From the NCBI GenBank assembly GCA_947449835.1, contig CANFSZ010000004.1, positions 33,885 through 97,884 of the forward strand: 64,000 bases of DNA. Direction: 5' to 3'. A program made the translations under genes and the position numbers. The first letter of the stretch is position 1, and the number at the start of each line of letters is the position of its first letter. The notes under the pieces are model-generated. The model saw only the letters and a list, made by a program, of their open reading frames with translations, ran no database searches and was not told the DNA's origin. This document shows, piece by piece, positions 43,669-51,646 of the stretch. Source of the stretch: Opitutia bacterium (GTDB lineage: Bacteria > Verrucomicrobiota > Verrucomicrobiia > Opitutales > Opitutaceae).

Positions 43669-46407
43669 ATGAATACGTCGCGACGGCTTTTTCTGGTTGC
43701 TTGGATTTTTTTCATCGCGGAATTGGGCGCGGCCGAACTGTCGGTCCAGTGGCTTGAGCGCACGCCACCTGCGGTTAATGTCGGCGTGAGTTTTGGGGTG
43801 CCATTTAAACAAGGAGAATGGCAACGCACCGATGGATTGTCGGCTCAGGCGAGTCAGGGACAAGGTGTGCCGGCTCAAACCTGGCCCCTGGCGTTTTGGC
43901 CGGATGGCTCAATAAAATGGCTCGGGGTGGCCGTGAGTGGCGGGCCTTCGCTCGGCGGGCCGTTGCGTTTCACGAAAGGCGTGGGAGCTATTCCGGCGGT
44001 GGTGTTGACCGCGATCCAAGACACGAACGGTGTGACCGTGGATACCGGCGTGATCCAGTGTCGTCTGGCGGCCCACGGCGCGGTGTTCATGGAGTCTTTA
44101 AAAATCGCGGGCCGTGAAGTCGCCCGTGGCGGACGCTTGGTTGCGCTCACGGAAGACCGCGCCGATTATGCGAGCTCGGGCACGGTACGAGAGGAACATT
44201 TTGAGAGTGAAATAAATAAGGTGACACTCGAACAAGTCGGCCCCGTGCGCGCGGTGGTTAAAATTGAAGGTCTACACCGTGCTTTGCGGGGTGGTCGCGG
44301 TTGGTTGCCGTTTACCGTGCGGCTATATTTTTCAGCAGGCGTCGAAGCGGTGCGCATGGTGCACACGTTTATTTTTGATGGGGATCAGGAAAAAGATTTT
44401 ATCCGAGGCCTTGGTGTTCGTTTCACGGTGCCGCTGCGTGAGGAAGCGCAGAATCGGCACGTGCGTTTTTCCGGTGAAGGCACGGGCCTTTGGTCGGAGC
44501 CGGTGCAACCCGCGGTGGGTCGACAGGGTAGATTCGCGGCTAAGGCTGATGGCTCCGATATTTATCCAGATCAACTCGCGGGCAAACGTGTGCCGAACCG
44601 TGATCAATTAAATTCACGCGGTACAAATCTCCTCGAGCAATGGGCGGTTTGGGATTCCTTCCGACTCGTGCAACCTAATGCGGATGGTTTCACTGTCGAG
44701 AAGCGCACGAATCCGTCGAGCGCATGGATTCCTGCGGGCGCGGGGAAACGCGCTTCGGGATTGGTTTTCGTCGGTGATGTGAGCGGGGGATTGGCCGTGA
44801 GTTTAAAGAACTTTTGGCAATCTTATCCCGCCGCGCTCGAAGTGCAGCACGCTTCGACGTCGGCAGCGGAATTGACCGTATGGCTCTGGACGCCGGCTGC
44901 GCCCAGCATGGATTTACGGCACTACGATATTAAAGCGCATGGACTCGAGGCGGTTTATGAGGACGTGCAGCCCGGGTTCAGCACGGCGACCGGAGTCGCG
45001 CGCACGAGCGAACTCACGCTTTTTCCCAGTGCCGCCGTTCCGACCAAGTCCGAGACCGTCGCTCAGGCGGAAGTAGGGCGCGCGCCTCCGGTCTTGGTGT
45101 GCCCACCGGAAGTGTTGCATCAAGCGCAAGCCTTCGGATTGTGGAGTTTGCCTGATCGTTCGACTCCGTTTAAGAAGTCCATCGAAGACGGCCTCGATGA
45201 GACGTTGGCTTTTTATCAGAAGGCCGTGGAACAACATCGTTGGTATGGCTTCTGGGATTTCGGCGATTTTATGCACAGTTATGATGCAGATCGTCATATG
45301 TGGCGTTACGACCTGGGCGGGATGGCTTGGGACAACTCCGAATTGGGGACGGATATGTGGCTATGGTATTCGTTTTTGCGCTCGGGGCGTGCCGATATTT
45401 TCCGACTCGCCGAGGCCATGACGCGACATACGGGCGAAGTGGATTGCTATCACCTCGGACGCTTCGCCGGACTCGGCTCTCGCCACAATGTTCGTCACTG
45501 GGGTTGCGGCGCGAAAGAAGCGCGAATCAGCCAAGCGGCGTACCGGCGTTTTTATTATTACCTGACGACGGATGAACGCGTGGGTGATCTCATGCGCGAA
45601 ATGACTATCGCCGACTACGCGGCGACGGAGTTTGACCCCATGCGGTTGGCGCAACCGGCGACGGAAGCGGAGAAGAAAATCGCGCCGGGTCGCGTAAGAC
45701 TTGGGCCTGATTGGCTGGCCTTTGTGGGTAATTGGATGACGGAGTGGGAACGCACGGGCGACACGAAGTGGCGCGACAAAATCCTCGCCGGCGTCGATAG
45801 TCTCAGAGCCATGCCGCTGGGGATGAAGAACGGCAAAAATCTAGTTTTTGGTTATGATCCCAAAACCAGCCAGCTCTTCCCGCTCTCCGACGTGGCGGGA
45901 GATTACAATCTGGCCACCATTATGGGCGGCGGCGAAGTAGCGATCGAACTCGGCGCGATGCTCAATGATCCGCGTTGGGACAAACTTTGGCTCCAATTTT
46001 GTCGCCTCACCACAGCCTCCGCCGACGTTATCCGCCAAGACATGATCACCAACAAAGAAGGCGATGAGGATGCGCGCTACGCACGTCCGGACCGCCTAGC
46101 GGCTTACGTTTATTACAAAACCAAAAATCCCGCCTTCGCTAAGCGGGCGCTCGGTGGCGGCGGTTTCGGCGGCGGCTTTCGCGCGAGTGGAGCGCCGACG
46201 CGACGCATCGATGGGCCCGAAGTGCTCAATCCCCTCGATGAATCTCCGCGCGTCAGCACCAACAGCGCAGCTCAGGCGGGGTTGCTGGCGATCGAGATTT
46301 TGGAGCTTTGCGCCGACCAATTACCCATCGAGGCGCCAGCTCCGCGTCGGGATGAGACCGAATCGGCTGCAGGAGCGCGTCCGCGGCGGGCCCCGCGAAC
46401 GCCTTAA
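43669..46407 (+). CDS. Exported exo-rhamnogalacturonan lyase-like protein (YetA/PL26-type)
   Basis: A 912-residue secreted protein, started at ATG 43669 with a signal peptide (MNTSRRLFLVAWIFFIAELGA). The order of parts fits PcRGLX/YetA-like proteins: an N-terminal RIFT-type barrel (VGVSFGVPFKQGEW, WPDGSIKWLGVAV), a beta-rich middle (VRLYFSAGVEAVRMVHTFIFDG) and a C-terminal (alpha/alpha) toroid (YGFWDFGDFMHSYD, YHLGRFAGLGSRHNVRHWG). Family PL26 enzymes release unsaturated galacturonosyl-rhamnose from rhamnogalacturonan ends. Catalytic residues cannot be named with certainty. It ends with a glycine-rich then arginine-rich tail and overlaps the GNAT stop tail to tail. It is a satellite of the pectin locus 18 kb upstream. 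Confidence 0.78.
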   Translation: MNTSRRLFLVAWIFFIAELGAAELSVQWLERTPPAVNVGVSFGVPFKQGEWQRTDGLSAQASQGQGVPAQTWPLAFWPDGSIKWLGVAVSGGPSLGGPLRFTKGVGAIPAVVLTAIQDTNGVTVDTGVIQCRLAAHGAVFMESLKIAGREVARGGRLVALTEDRADYASSGTVREEHFESEINKVTLEQVGPVRAVVKIEGLHRALRGGRGWLPFTVRLYFSAGVEAVRMVHTFIFDGDQEKDFIRGLGVRFTVPLREEAQNRHVRFSGEGTGLWSEPVQPAVGRQGRFAAKADGSDIYPDQLAGKRVPNRDQLNSRGTNLLEQWAVWDSFRLVQPNADGFTVEKRTNPSSAWIPAGAGKRASGLVFVGDVSGGLAVSLKNFWQSYPAALEVQHASTSAAELTVWLWTPAAPSMDLRHYDIKAHGLEAVYEDVQPGFSTATGVARTSELTLFPSAAVPTKSETVAQAEVGRAPPVLVCPPEVLHQAQAFGLWSLPDRSTPFKKSIEDGLDETLAFYQKAVEQHRWYGFWDFGDFMHSYDADRHMWRYDLGGMAWDNSELGTDMWLWYSFLRSGRADIFRLAEAMTRHTGEVDCYHLGRFAGLGSRHNVRHWGCGAKEARISQAAYRRFYYYLTTDERVGDLMREMTIADYAATEFDPMRLAQPATEAEKKIAPGRVRLGPDWLAFVGNWMTEWERTGDTKWRDKILAGVDSLRAMPLGMKNGKNLVFGYDPKTSQLFPLSDVAGDYNLATIMGGGEVAIELGAMLNDPRWDKLWLQFCRLTTASADVIRQDMITNKEGDEDARYARPDRLAAYVYYKTKNPAFAKRALGGGGFGGGFRASGAPTRRIDGPEVLNPLDESPRVSTNSAAQAGLLAIEILELCADQLPIEAPAPRRDETESAAGARPRRAPRTP

Positions 46408-46922
46408 GCGATTACGCGACGACCGAGGATAATCAGATCGCGTTCCACGCCGTCGAGCACCGCGACGCAGGGTAAATGTGCCCACTGGCTGAAACCATGG
46501 CGCTTGAACAAACGCAGGCTCGGTTCGTTATGGCCAAAAATATAACCGGTGAGCGAATGAATCCCCATGGCGGGGGCGCGAGCGATCAGTTCCTCAAGGA
46601 GCCAGCCGCCAATACCAAGACCGCGATGCGATTCAGCGAGATAGAGTGCGACCATGACCGTACCATCGTACGCCGCGCGCAGATAAAAAGAATCAAAGCT
46701 GGCCCAGCCACACACCGCGTCGTTGGCGTTGGAATCGACGAGAACCCATAGCGGCCGGGTCGGCGTCTGGTGCGTGGCGAACCAGGCGCGCCGGCTCTCG
46801 ACCGTCACTGGTTCAAGATCGGCGGTCACCCTGCGGCCCGGGATGATGCTGTTGTAAATTTCGACGATGGCGGGGAGATCGTGTTCGGTCGCCAAACGGA
46901 GATGAAGCGATGAGTGATTCAT
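46404..46922 (-). CDS. GNAT family N-acetyltransferase (phosphinothricin acetyltransferase-like)
   Basis: A 172-residue GNAT enzyme using acetyl-CoA. The layout matches the PAT/YwnH branch: N-terminal LATEHDLPAIVEIYNS, the middle SFYLRAAYDGTVMVALYL, the acetyl-CoA loop HRGLGIGGWLLEELI in motif A near residue 105, and the C-terminal FGHNEPSLRLFKRHGF. Relatives act on methionine sulfone, sulfoximine or phosphinothricin, which may be side activities. It starts four bases inside the end of the glsB gene (ATGA overlap) and is the last gene of the minus-strand run from trpC. Confidence 0.9.
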   Translation of the reverse strand: MNHSSLHLRLATEHDLPAIVEIYNSIIPGRRVTADLEPVTVESRRAWFATHQTPTRPLWVLVDSNANDAVCGWASFDSFYLRAAYDGTVMVALYLAESHRGLGIGGWLLEELIARAPAMGIHSLTGYIFGHNEPSLRLFKRHGFSQWAHLPCVAVLDGVERDLIILGRRVIA

Positions 46923-47167
46923 TTTTTAATGAATCGCAGCAGCCAGGCGAGCAATAGGGCCCCAGCGGTCGCAAATAGGAATTGGGCGAGTAGGCCGTTG
47001 GCGGAAATCCCGATTGCGTTGAACAAGAAGCCACCAAGAAAGGCGCCGATCACGCCCACGATGATATTACCCAAGGCGCCGAATCCTCGGCCTTTTATGA
47101 TGATCCCACTCAGCCAACCGGCGAGGGCACCGATCAATAAAAACGTAATGAAACCGCCGAGCGACAT
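46919..47167 (-). CDS. GlsB/YeaQ/YmgE family membrane protein
   Basis: An 82-residue inner-membrane protein with three hydrophobic helices and the family pattern ALAGWLSGIIIKGRGFG, then GNIIVGVIGAFLGGFLF. Members are induced by stress in several bacteria and are sometimes called transglycosylase-associated proteins, though their function is not settled. Length and glycine distribution are typical. Overlaps the GNAT start by four bases and follows the 47190 gene after 22 bases. Confidence 0.92.
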   Translation of the reverse strand: MSLGGFITFLLIGALAGWLSGIIIKGRGFGALGNIIVGVIGAFLGGFLFNAIGISANGLLAQFLFATAGALLLAWLLRFIKK

Positions 47168-47189
47168 GCGTGAGGCGGTGCGTGATGGC

Positions 47190-47879
47190 TTACTTGGTCA
47201 GAGCGGCGGCCTTCGGGAATTGAAGGCGCACGATCACTTCGTTGAGACGTTGACGGAGGATTTCATCTTCCTCGGTCGTCGTCTTTTTGTACGTCGTGCG
47301 CTCGAGGACGCGTTCTGTGAGCTCGATACTGATGACGAAGATGTGGCCGTTTTTAACGAAGAGTTGATTGCCGCGTTTCGCCACGGGCACGGGGCCGCCG
47401 GCGATCATAGGAATCTTATCCATGAACATGGAGCCGCCGGGCAGCAAAATGTAGGTCACGAGGGAACCGTCGACGGCGCCGGGGACAAATTTCGCGCTTT
47501 CGATGGTGGTTTCTGGAAATGTCTGTCGGAAGTCGCCGAGCACGTAATTGCTGAAAAAGTAAACCAGGTAATCTTTCAAGCCACGCGTGGACATTTCCCA
47601 GCGCTGGGTAGCATCTTGGGGGAATGCGGCGATGCTGATGTGCGTGTTAAAATCGTCCTGAAAGGTGACGACGTTTTCTGTGTCAGTAATGTTGCCGCCG
47701 AGTTCCGGCAGGACGGGAATGGAGACCTTGAAGGCGCCGGTCGGTGAAATGTACGTGCGGCCATCGACGCGGCCGAGCAGCGGTATGGGATCGGAGGCGG
47801 GTTCGCCTTGGGCGCGAAGGGTGACGCTACCGAGAACAGCGAGGAGAGCGGTGAGGAGGACGCGGGAGAAGCAAAACAT
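47190..47879 (-). CDS. Exported protein of unknown function (229 aa)
   Basis: I do not recognise a family. From ATG 47879 the product has a signal peptide (MFCFSRVLLTALLAVLGSVTLRA), then a soluble domain beginning with GRTYISPTGAFKVSIPVLPELGG, which resembles the opening of other small periplasmic domains in which the residues PTGAFKVSIP start a beta-sandwich. No catalytic motif is seen. The longer ORF would overlap rsmA by 11 bases and adds only a histidine-rich leader. It lies in the trpC-rsmA-glsB run, 40 bases after rsmA. Confidence 0.75.
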   Translation of the reverse strand: MFCFSRVLLTALLAVLGSVTLRAQGEPASDPIPLLGRVDGRTYISPTGAFKVSIPVLPELGGNITDTENVVTFQDDFNTHISIAAFPQDATQRWEMSTRGLKDYLVYFFSNYVLGDFRQTFPETTIESAKFVPGAVDGSLVTYILLPGGSMFMDKIPMIAGGPVPVAKRGNQLFVKNGHIFVISIELTERVLERTTYKKTTTEEDEILRQRLNEVIVRLQFPKAAALTK

Positions 47880-47919
47880 GGGATTAAGATTAAAGTGATG
47901 AGGATGAGCCGCGGACCTT

Positions 47920-48768
47920 TCAAGCAGCACTTGCAGGTGGAACTACGAGGTGTTGCCAGACCGAGACCGGAATATCTTCAGGTCGACTGAGGGCTGAGAG
48001 TCCGGCGGCCGTGAGTTGTTCCAACCATGCGGCGGCGACGGCTGGGGGCACAAGGTGCCGCAGTAGGGAACCAATCTGTTTGCGGCGTTGTTGAAAACAG
48101 CCGCGGATGACGGACTTGGTTGGTCGATCAAAAATGAAGGGCGCGGGCCGGCGCACGAGGTTGAGGAGATACGACTCGACGTCGGGGCGCGGGTGAAAGC
48201 AGGCGGCGGGCACTTTATGACCGGGCGCAATGGCGTAGGCGGCTTGGAGGAAAATCGAGATAGCGCCGAAGGATTTACTGCCCGGCGTCGCGGCGTAGCG
48301 TTGCGCGGCTTCTTGTTGCAGCATCAGTACGAGTGTGGAGGGCAACGGGCCGGTGAGAATCCCGTCGAGCCAAGGCGTGGCGATGGCGTACGGAAGATTA
48401 GCGACGATTTTGAAATTAACGTCAGAAGGTGAAGGCGCGTAACCAGCAAGCGGGTGCTCGACCGCATCGCCAAAGAGCAAATGCAGTCGCTCGGGAAACT
48501 GGGGCAGCAACGTCGCGGTGAGGTGCGCGAAAAGGCGTTCGTCACGTTCGACGGCATAGACCGTGGTGCCCACGGCGAGCAGCGCTTCGGTCAGAGTTCC
48601 TAGACCGGGGCCGATCTCAATCACTGTGTCGCCAGGGGCGACGCCGGCGAGGGCGAGGGATTTGTGGACGATGTTGCCGTCGACGAGAAAATTTTGGCCG
48701 AGGGCCCGTTTCGGGTGATGACCAAGAGTAACGAGCAGATCGCGGGTGGCGGTGGGAGAAAGCGGCAT
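47920..48768 (-). CDS. rsmA: 16S rRNA dimethyladenosine transferase RsmA (KsgA)
   Basis: RsmA dimethylates two adjacent adenosines near the 3' end of 16S rRNA during small-subunit assembly, using SAM. The 282-residue product has the N-terminal KRALGQNFLVD, SAM-binding motif I EIGPGLGTLTEALL, the acidic VYAVERDERL, and the catalytic NLPYAIATPWL. The C-terminal helical domain (CFQQRRKQIGSLL) is normal. It sits three bases after the 119-residue membrane protein gene, a tight operon. Confidence 0.96.
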   Translation of the reverse strand: MPLSPTATRDLLVTLGHHPKRALGQNFLVDGNIVHKSLALAGVAPGDTVIEIGPGLGTLTEALLAVGTTVYAVERDERLFAHLTATLLPQFPERLHLLFGDAVEHPLAGYAPSPSDVNFKIVANLPYAIATPWLDGILTGPLPSTLVLMLQQEAAQRYAATPGSKSFGAISIFLQAAYAIAPGHKVPAACFHPRPDVESYLLNLVRRPAPFIFDRPTKSVIRGCFQQRRKQIGSLLRHLVPPAVAAAWLEQLTAAGLSALSRPEDIPVSVWQHLVVPPASAA

Positions 48769-48771
48769 GAA

Positions 48772-49131
48772 TTAGTCGTTGGTATCGTCCTCGAGGTGAA
48801 ACTTGTGGAGGTAGCGATGAATCAAAGGTGCTAACATGATACCTGCGGTGCTGATGAGGGCGATACCGCAATAGATGGCGTAGAATCCCGCGAACAGTTT
48901 GACTCCATCGGAGTGGAGTTGGGACAGCGGGCCCATGCCGGAAAGAATCATCGCGGCGTCGAGAAACGCATCAATCCAAGCCAAGCCTCCAAGCCAGTGA
49001 TAACCCGCCATCCCGATCAGCAGCGAAACCGTGATCAGCGCAAAGCCGACGGCGAGGCTGCGGCTGAGACGACGAATAAATTCGCGGCGCGGGAGCAATC
49101 CTGCGGCGGTGAGTCGGCTCATTTTGGGCAT
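48772..49131 (-). CDS. Small membrane protein, channel-pore-like, function unknown
   Basis: A 119-residue protein with a basic N-terminus (LLPRREFIRRLSR) and three hydrophobic segments: AVGFALITVSLLIGMAGYHWL, a shorter IDAFLDAAMILSGMGPL, and LFAGFYAIYCGIALISTAGIML. The arrangement helix, short re-entrant-like segment with GMGP, helix is reminiscent of two-helix potassium channel pores, but the canonical TVGYG filter is absent. Function not known. It lies between trpC and rsmA with very short gaps and is probably cotranscribed. Confidence 0.75.
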   Translation of the reverse strand: MPKMSRLTAAGLLPRREFIRRLSRSLAVGFALITVSLLIGMAGYHWLGGLAWIDAFLDAAMILSGMGPLSQLHSDGVKLFAGFYAIYCGIALISTAGIMLAPLIHRYLHKFHLEDDTND

Positions 49132-49152
49132 AAAACCGGTTGGCAGCGGTTA

Positions 49153-49953
49153 TCAGACGGCGCGAAATGACTTAATTAAAGCGCCAGGATCGAGCGCTTT
49201 CATTAGCGCTTCACCGACGAGTACGGCGTGGGCGCCGCAAGCACGGGCCCGAGTCGCATCGGCGGCGGTGTGGATGCCGCTCTCGCTGACGGCGGTAATG
49301 TGTTTGGGGAAAAGCGGGATCAGGCGCTCGCTGAGACCGAGGTCGGTTTTGAAAACGGCGAGATCGCGGTTATTAACTCCGATGATTTTCGCGCCGTGGG
49401 CGAGTGCGCGAGTGAGTTCGCTCTCGTTGTGAATTTCAAAAAGCGAATCCAGTCCGGCGGCTTGCGCGGCGGCGTGAAGCGCGGCGATTTCCTCGTCGTT
49501 GAGCGCCCGCACGATTATAAGAATGGCACTGGCTCCGGCTTGGCGCGCTTGCAGCACCTGAATGGGGTGAACGAAAAAATCTTTCCGAATGCAGGGCAGC
49601 GCCGGCGGGTATTTTCGGAAGTGCGTAGTAACCGCGACAAGGTCGTCGAGAGTGCCGCCGAAATATTTTTCGTCGGTGAGCACGGACAAGGCGCTGGCGG
49701 CGGCCGCGCGGTATTTGACGGCTTGGTCGGGCGCGGCGATGCCCGTGGCAATGGCACCAGCCGAGGGCGAGCGACGCTTGATTTCGGCAATGACGGCGAG
49801 TTGCCCGTCGGACCGGCGGAGCGCGCCGGCAAAAGACGGCACCGCAGGCAATGCAGCGTGCAACGCCTGCAACTCTTCGAGCGGCACGGGGCGCACTAGA
49901 CGCGCGATTTCCTGGCGCTTACAGGCCATGATTTCAGTGAGCTTGTCAGACAT
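49153..49953 (-). CDS. trpC: Indole-3-glycerol phosphate synthase
   Basis: TrpC closes the indole ring in tryptophan synthesis, a cytoplasmic (beta/alpha)8 enzyme. The 266-residue product, from the ATG at 49953 (MSDKLTEIMACKRQEI), shows EIKRRSPSAG near residue 60, LTDEKYFGG, CIRKDFFVHPIQVLQ with the catalytic lysine, GVNNRDLAVFKTDL and SESGIH. All expected active-site residues appear intact. No other trp gene is in the window. It begins the minus-strand run ending at the GNAT gene, divergent from mazG. Confidence 0.96.
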   Translation of the reverse strand: MSDKLTEIMACKRQEIARLVRPVPLEELQALHAALPAVPSFAGALRRSDGQLAVIAEIKRRSPSAGAIATGIAAPDQAVKYRAAAASALSVLTDEKYFGGTLDDLVAVTTHFRKYPPALPCIRKDFFVHPIQVLQARQAGASAILIIVRALNDEEIAALHAAAQAAGLDSLFEIHNESELTRALAHGAKIIGVNNRDLAVFKTDLGLSERLIPLFPKHITAVSESGIHTAADATRARACGAHAVLVGEALMKALDPGALIKSFRAV

Positions 49954-50044
49954 CGAACGTTCAAGAAACACACGGAACCGACGGAAGACAAAGCGGAAAA
50001 ATTTCCGTGTGTTCGTCGCGGGCTGTGGCCTAACTCAAGAAACG

Positions 50045-50707
50045 ATGAACGCGATGGACGAATTAAAGGCGACGATTGCGCGGCTCCGCGCGCCCGATGG
50101 TTGCCCTTGGGACCAAGAGCAAACGCATGCCTCGCTCGTGCGTTGCTTGATCGATGAAGTGAGCGAGTTGATCGACACGATTGATCGCGGCGACCTCCCG
50201 CATATGCGCGAAGAACTAGGCGATGTGTTGATCCAAGTCGTTTTTCACGCGCAGCTGGCCGCGGAAAAAGGCGCGTTTACGCTTGAAGATGTCGCCCGCG
50301 AGGTGAACGAGAAACTCGTGCGCCGCCATCCGCATGTATTTGGCGCGGGTAAACTCGGGACATCCGAGCAAGTCCTCGTCCAATGGGAACTAATCAAGGC
50401 GCAGGAAAAAAAACACGGTCCCGTCGCTACCGGAGTTTTTAAAGACCTGCCGGCGCGGTTGCCGGCGTTAATGTTTGCCGAGGCGGTCTGGAAACAAATT
50501 GAGAAAAAAACATTGCCGGTGGCCGGCGTGGTGGACGTCGCGCAGGTGCGAGCGCTCGGTGCCCAATTAACCGAAGCGGAGCTGGGTAAAATGTTGTTTG
50601 AAGTGACCGCCGCGGCACGCAGCAACGGGCTCGATCCCGAAGGCGCGCTCAGGTTGCACGCCACGAAGGTGATGCGCGATGTCGAAGCCCAAATCTCCCG
50701 CGCTTAA
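50045..50707 (+). CDS. mazG: Nucleoside triphosphate pyrophosphohydrolase MazG
   Basis: MazG hydrolyses nucleoside triphosphates to monophosphates and pyrophosphate, cleaning aberrant nucleotides. The 220-residue product has the signature RLRAPDGCPWDQEQTH, then the metal-binding helix pairs LIDEVSELIDTID and REELGDVLIQVVFHA, and the conserved RRHPHVFG. I start at ATG 50045; ATG 50054 is also possible, and the longer ORF from 49589 runs antisense through trpC and is rejected. Its last 29 bases overlap the Xer recombinase gene. Confidence 0.94.
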   Translation: MNAMDELKATIARLRAPDGCPWDQEQTHASLVRCLIDEVSELIDTIDRGDLPHMREELGDVLIQVVFHAQLAAEKGAFTLEDVAREVNEKLVRRHPHVFGAGKLGTSEQVLVQWELIKAQEKKHGPVATGVFKDLPARLPALMFAEAVWKQIEKKTLPVAGVVDVAQVRALGAQLTEAELGKMLFEVTAAARSNGLDPEGALRLHATKVMRDVEAQISRA

Positions 50708-51629
50708 GCTACCACCAGCTGATACCGTGGCGGAGTGGTGGACGCCTTTTGCGGAGCACTTGGCCCTAGAGCGCCGCTGCTCCGCTTACACCGTGCGCAA
50801 CTATCGGCAGGCGTTCGAGGATTTCTGGCGCTGGGCGCAGACGGCGGGAGTTTGGGCGCGCGGCGTCGACGCGCTCGAATCGCGGGAAGTGCGTGATTTT
50901 GTGATCGAAGCGCGCAGCCGGTTTGATCGGCGGACGCTGCATAATCATGTCTCGGGCTTGCGGACTTGGGCCAAGTTTTGGCAGCGCCGAGGGACGTTGA
51001 AACGAAATCCTTTTGTCGGCGTACCGTTGCCAAAACTGGAGAAGCGATTGCCGCAATTTCTGACCGAGGAACAAATGAAGCGTTTGCTCTTGGGCCCGCA
51101 GCGCTTGATGGAAAATCTAAGCGCAGCGCCCGAGATCGCTTGGCGGGATCGGCTCGTAATGGAGTTGCTGTACGGCGGCGGTTTGCGCGTGAGTGAAGTC
51201 GCCGGATTGAACTTTGGCGCCGTGGATTTCTCCAACGGCGTCGCTCGGGTCGTCGGCAAGGGCCGCAAGGAGCGATTGTGTCCGCTGGGACGTGTGGCCA
51301 TCGCCGTGTTGATCAAAGTCCGCGACGAAATCACGCGGCAGGCCGGACCGGATGATCCCGTCGTATCCAATCCTGATGGCACCCGGATGACGGTGCGGGC
51401 GATTCAGTTGATGTTGAAGCGATATTTAGCCTTGGCCGAATTACCGCTGGAGCTCACTCCGCATAAACTGCGGCATTCTTATGCGACGCATTTGTTGAAT
51501 GCAGGGGCGGATTTGCGGCTGGTGCAGGAGCTATTGGGCCACGCGCAACTCACGACGACGCAAGTTTACACGCATGTGAGCGTGGCTCGCTTGCGGGAGA
51601 TTTACGCGAAAGCGCACCCGCGCGCGTGA
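50679..51629 (+). CDS. XerC/XerD-type tyrosine recombinase
   Basis: A 316-residue site-specific recombinase of the size of XerC/XerD, which resolve chromosome dimers at dif. The N-terminal SAM-like core-binding domain covers residues of about 20-110 (CSAYTVRNYRQAF). The catalytic set is complete: Arg in GGGLRVSEVAGL, Lys in GKGRKERLCPL, HKLRHSYATHL, the His in LLGHAQ and the Tyr in TTQVYTHV. No integration signs (att repeats, tRNA or phage genes) are nearby, so a housekeeping role is likelier than a mobile integrase. I cannot tell XerC from XerD. Cotranscribed with mazG. Confidence 0.93.
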   Translation: MSKPKSPALKLPPADTVAEWWTPFAEHLALERRCSAYTVRNYRQAFEDFWRWAQTAGVWARGVDALESREVRDFVIEARSRFDRRTLHNHVSGLRTWAKFWQRRGTLKRNPFVGVPLPKLEKRLPQFLTEEQMKRLLLGPQRLMENLSAAPEIAWRDRLVMELLYGGGLRVSEVAGLNFGAVDFSNGVARVVGKGRKERLCPLGRVAIAVLIKVRDEITRQAGPDDPVVSNPDGTRMTVRAIQLMLKRYLALAELPLELTPHKLRHSYATHLLNAGADLRLVQELLGHAQLTTTQVYTHVSVARLREIYAKAHPRA

Positions 51630-51646
51630 GGTTGGGTGGCCCTCGC

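Noticed and set aside
49589-50044. N-terminal extension of the mazG ORF
   Set aside because: This part is antisense to trpC and has no MazG similarity; the family start lies at 50045.
50679-51629. Xer recombinase as evidence of an integrated mobile element
   Set aside because: No att-like repeats, tRNA target, phage or transfer genes are nearby, and it is cotranscribed with mazG, which fits a housekeeping recombinase.
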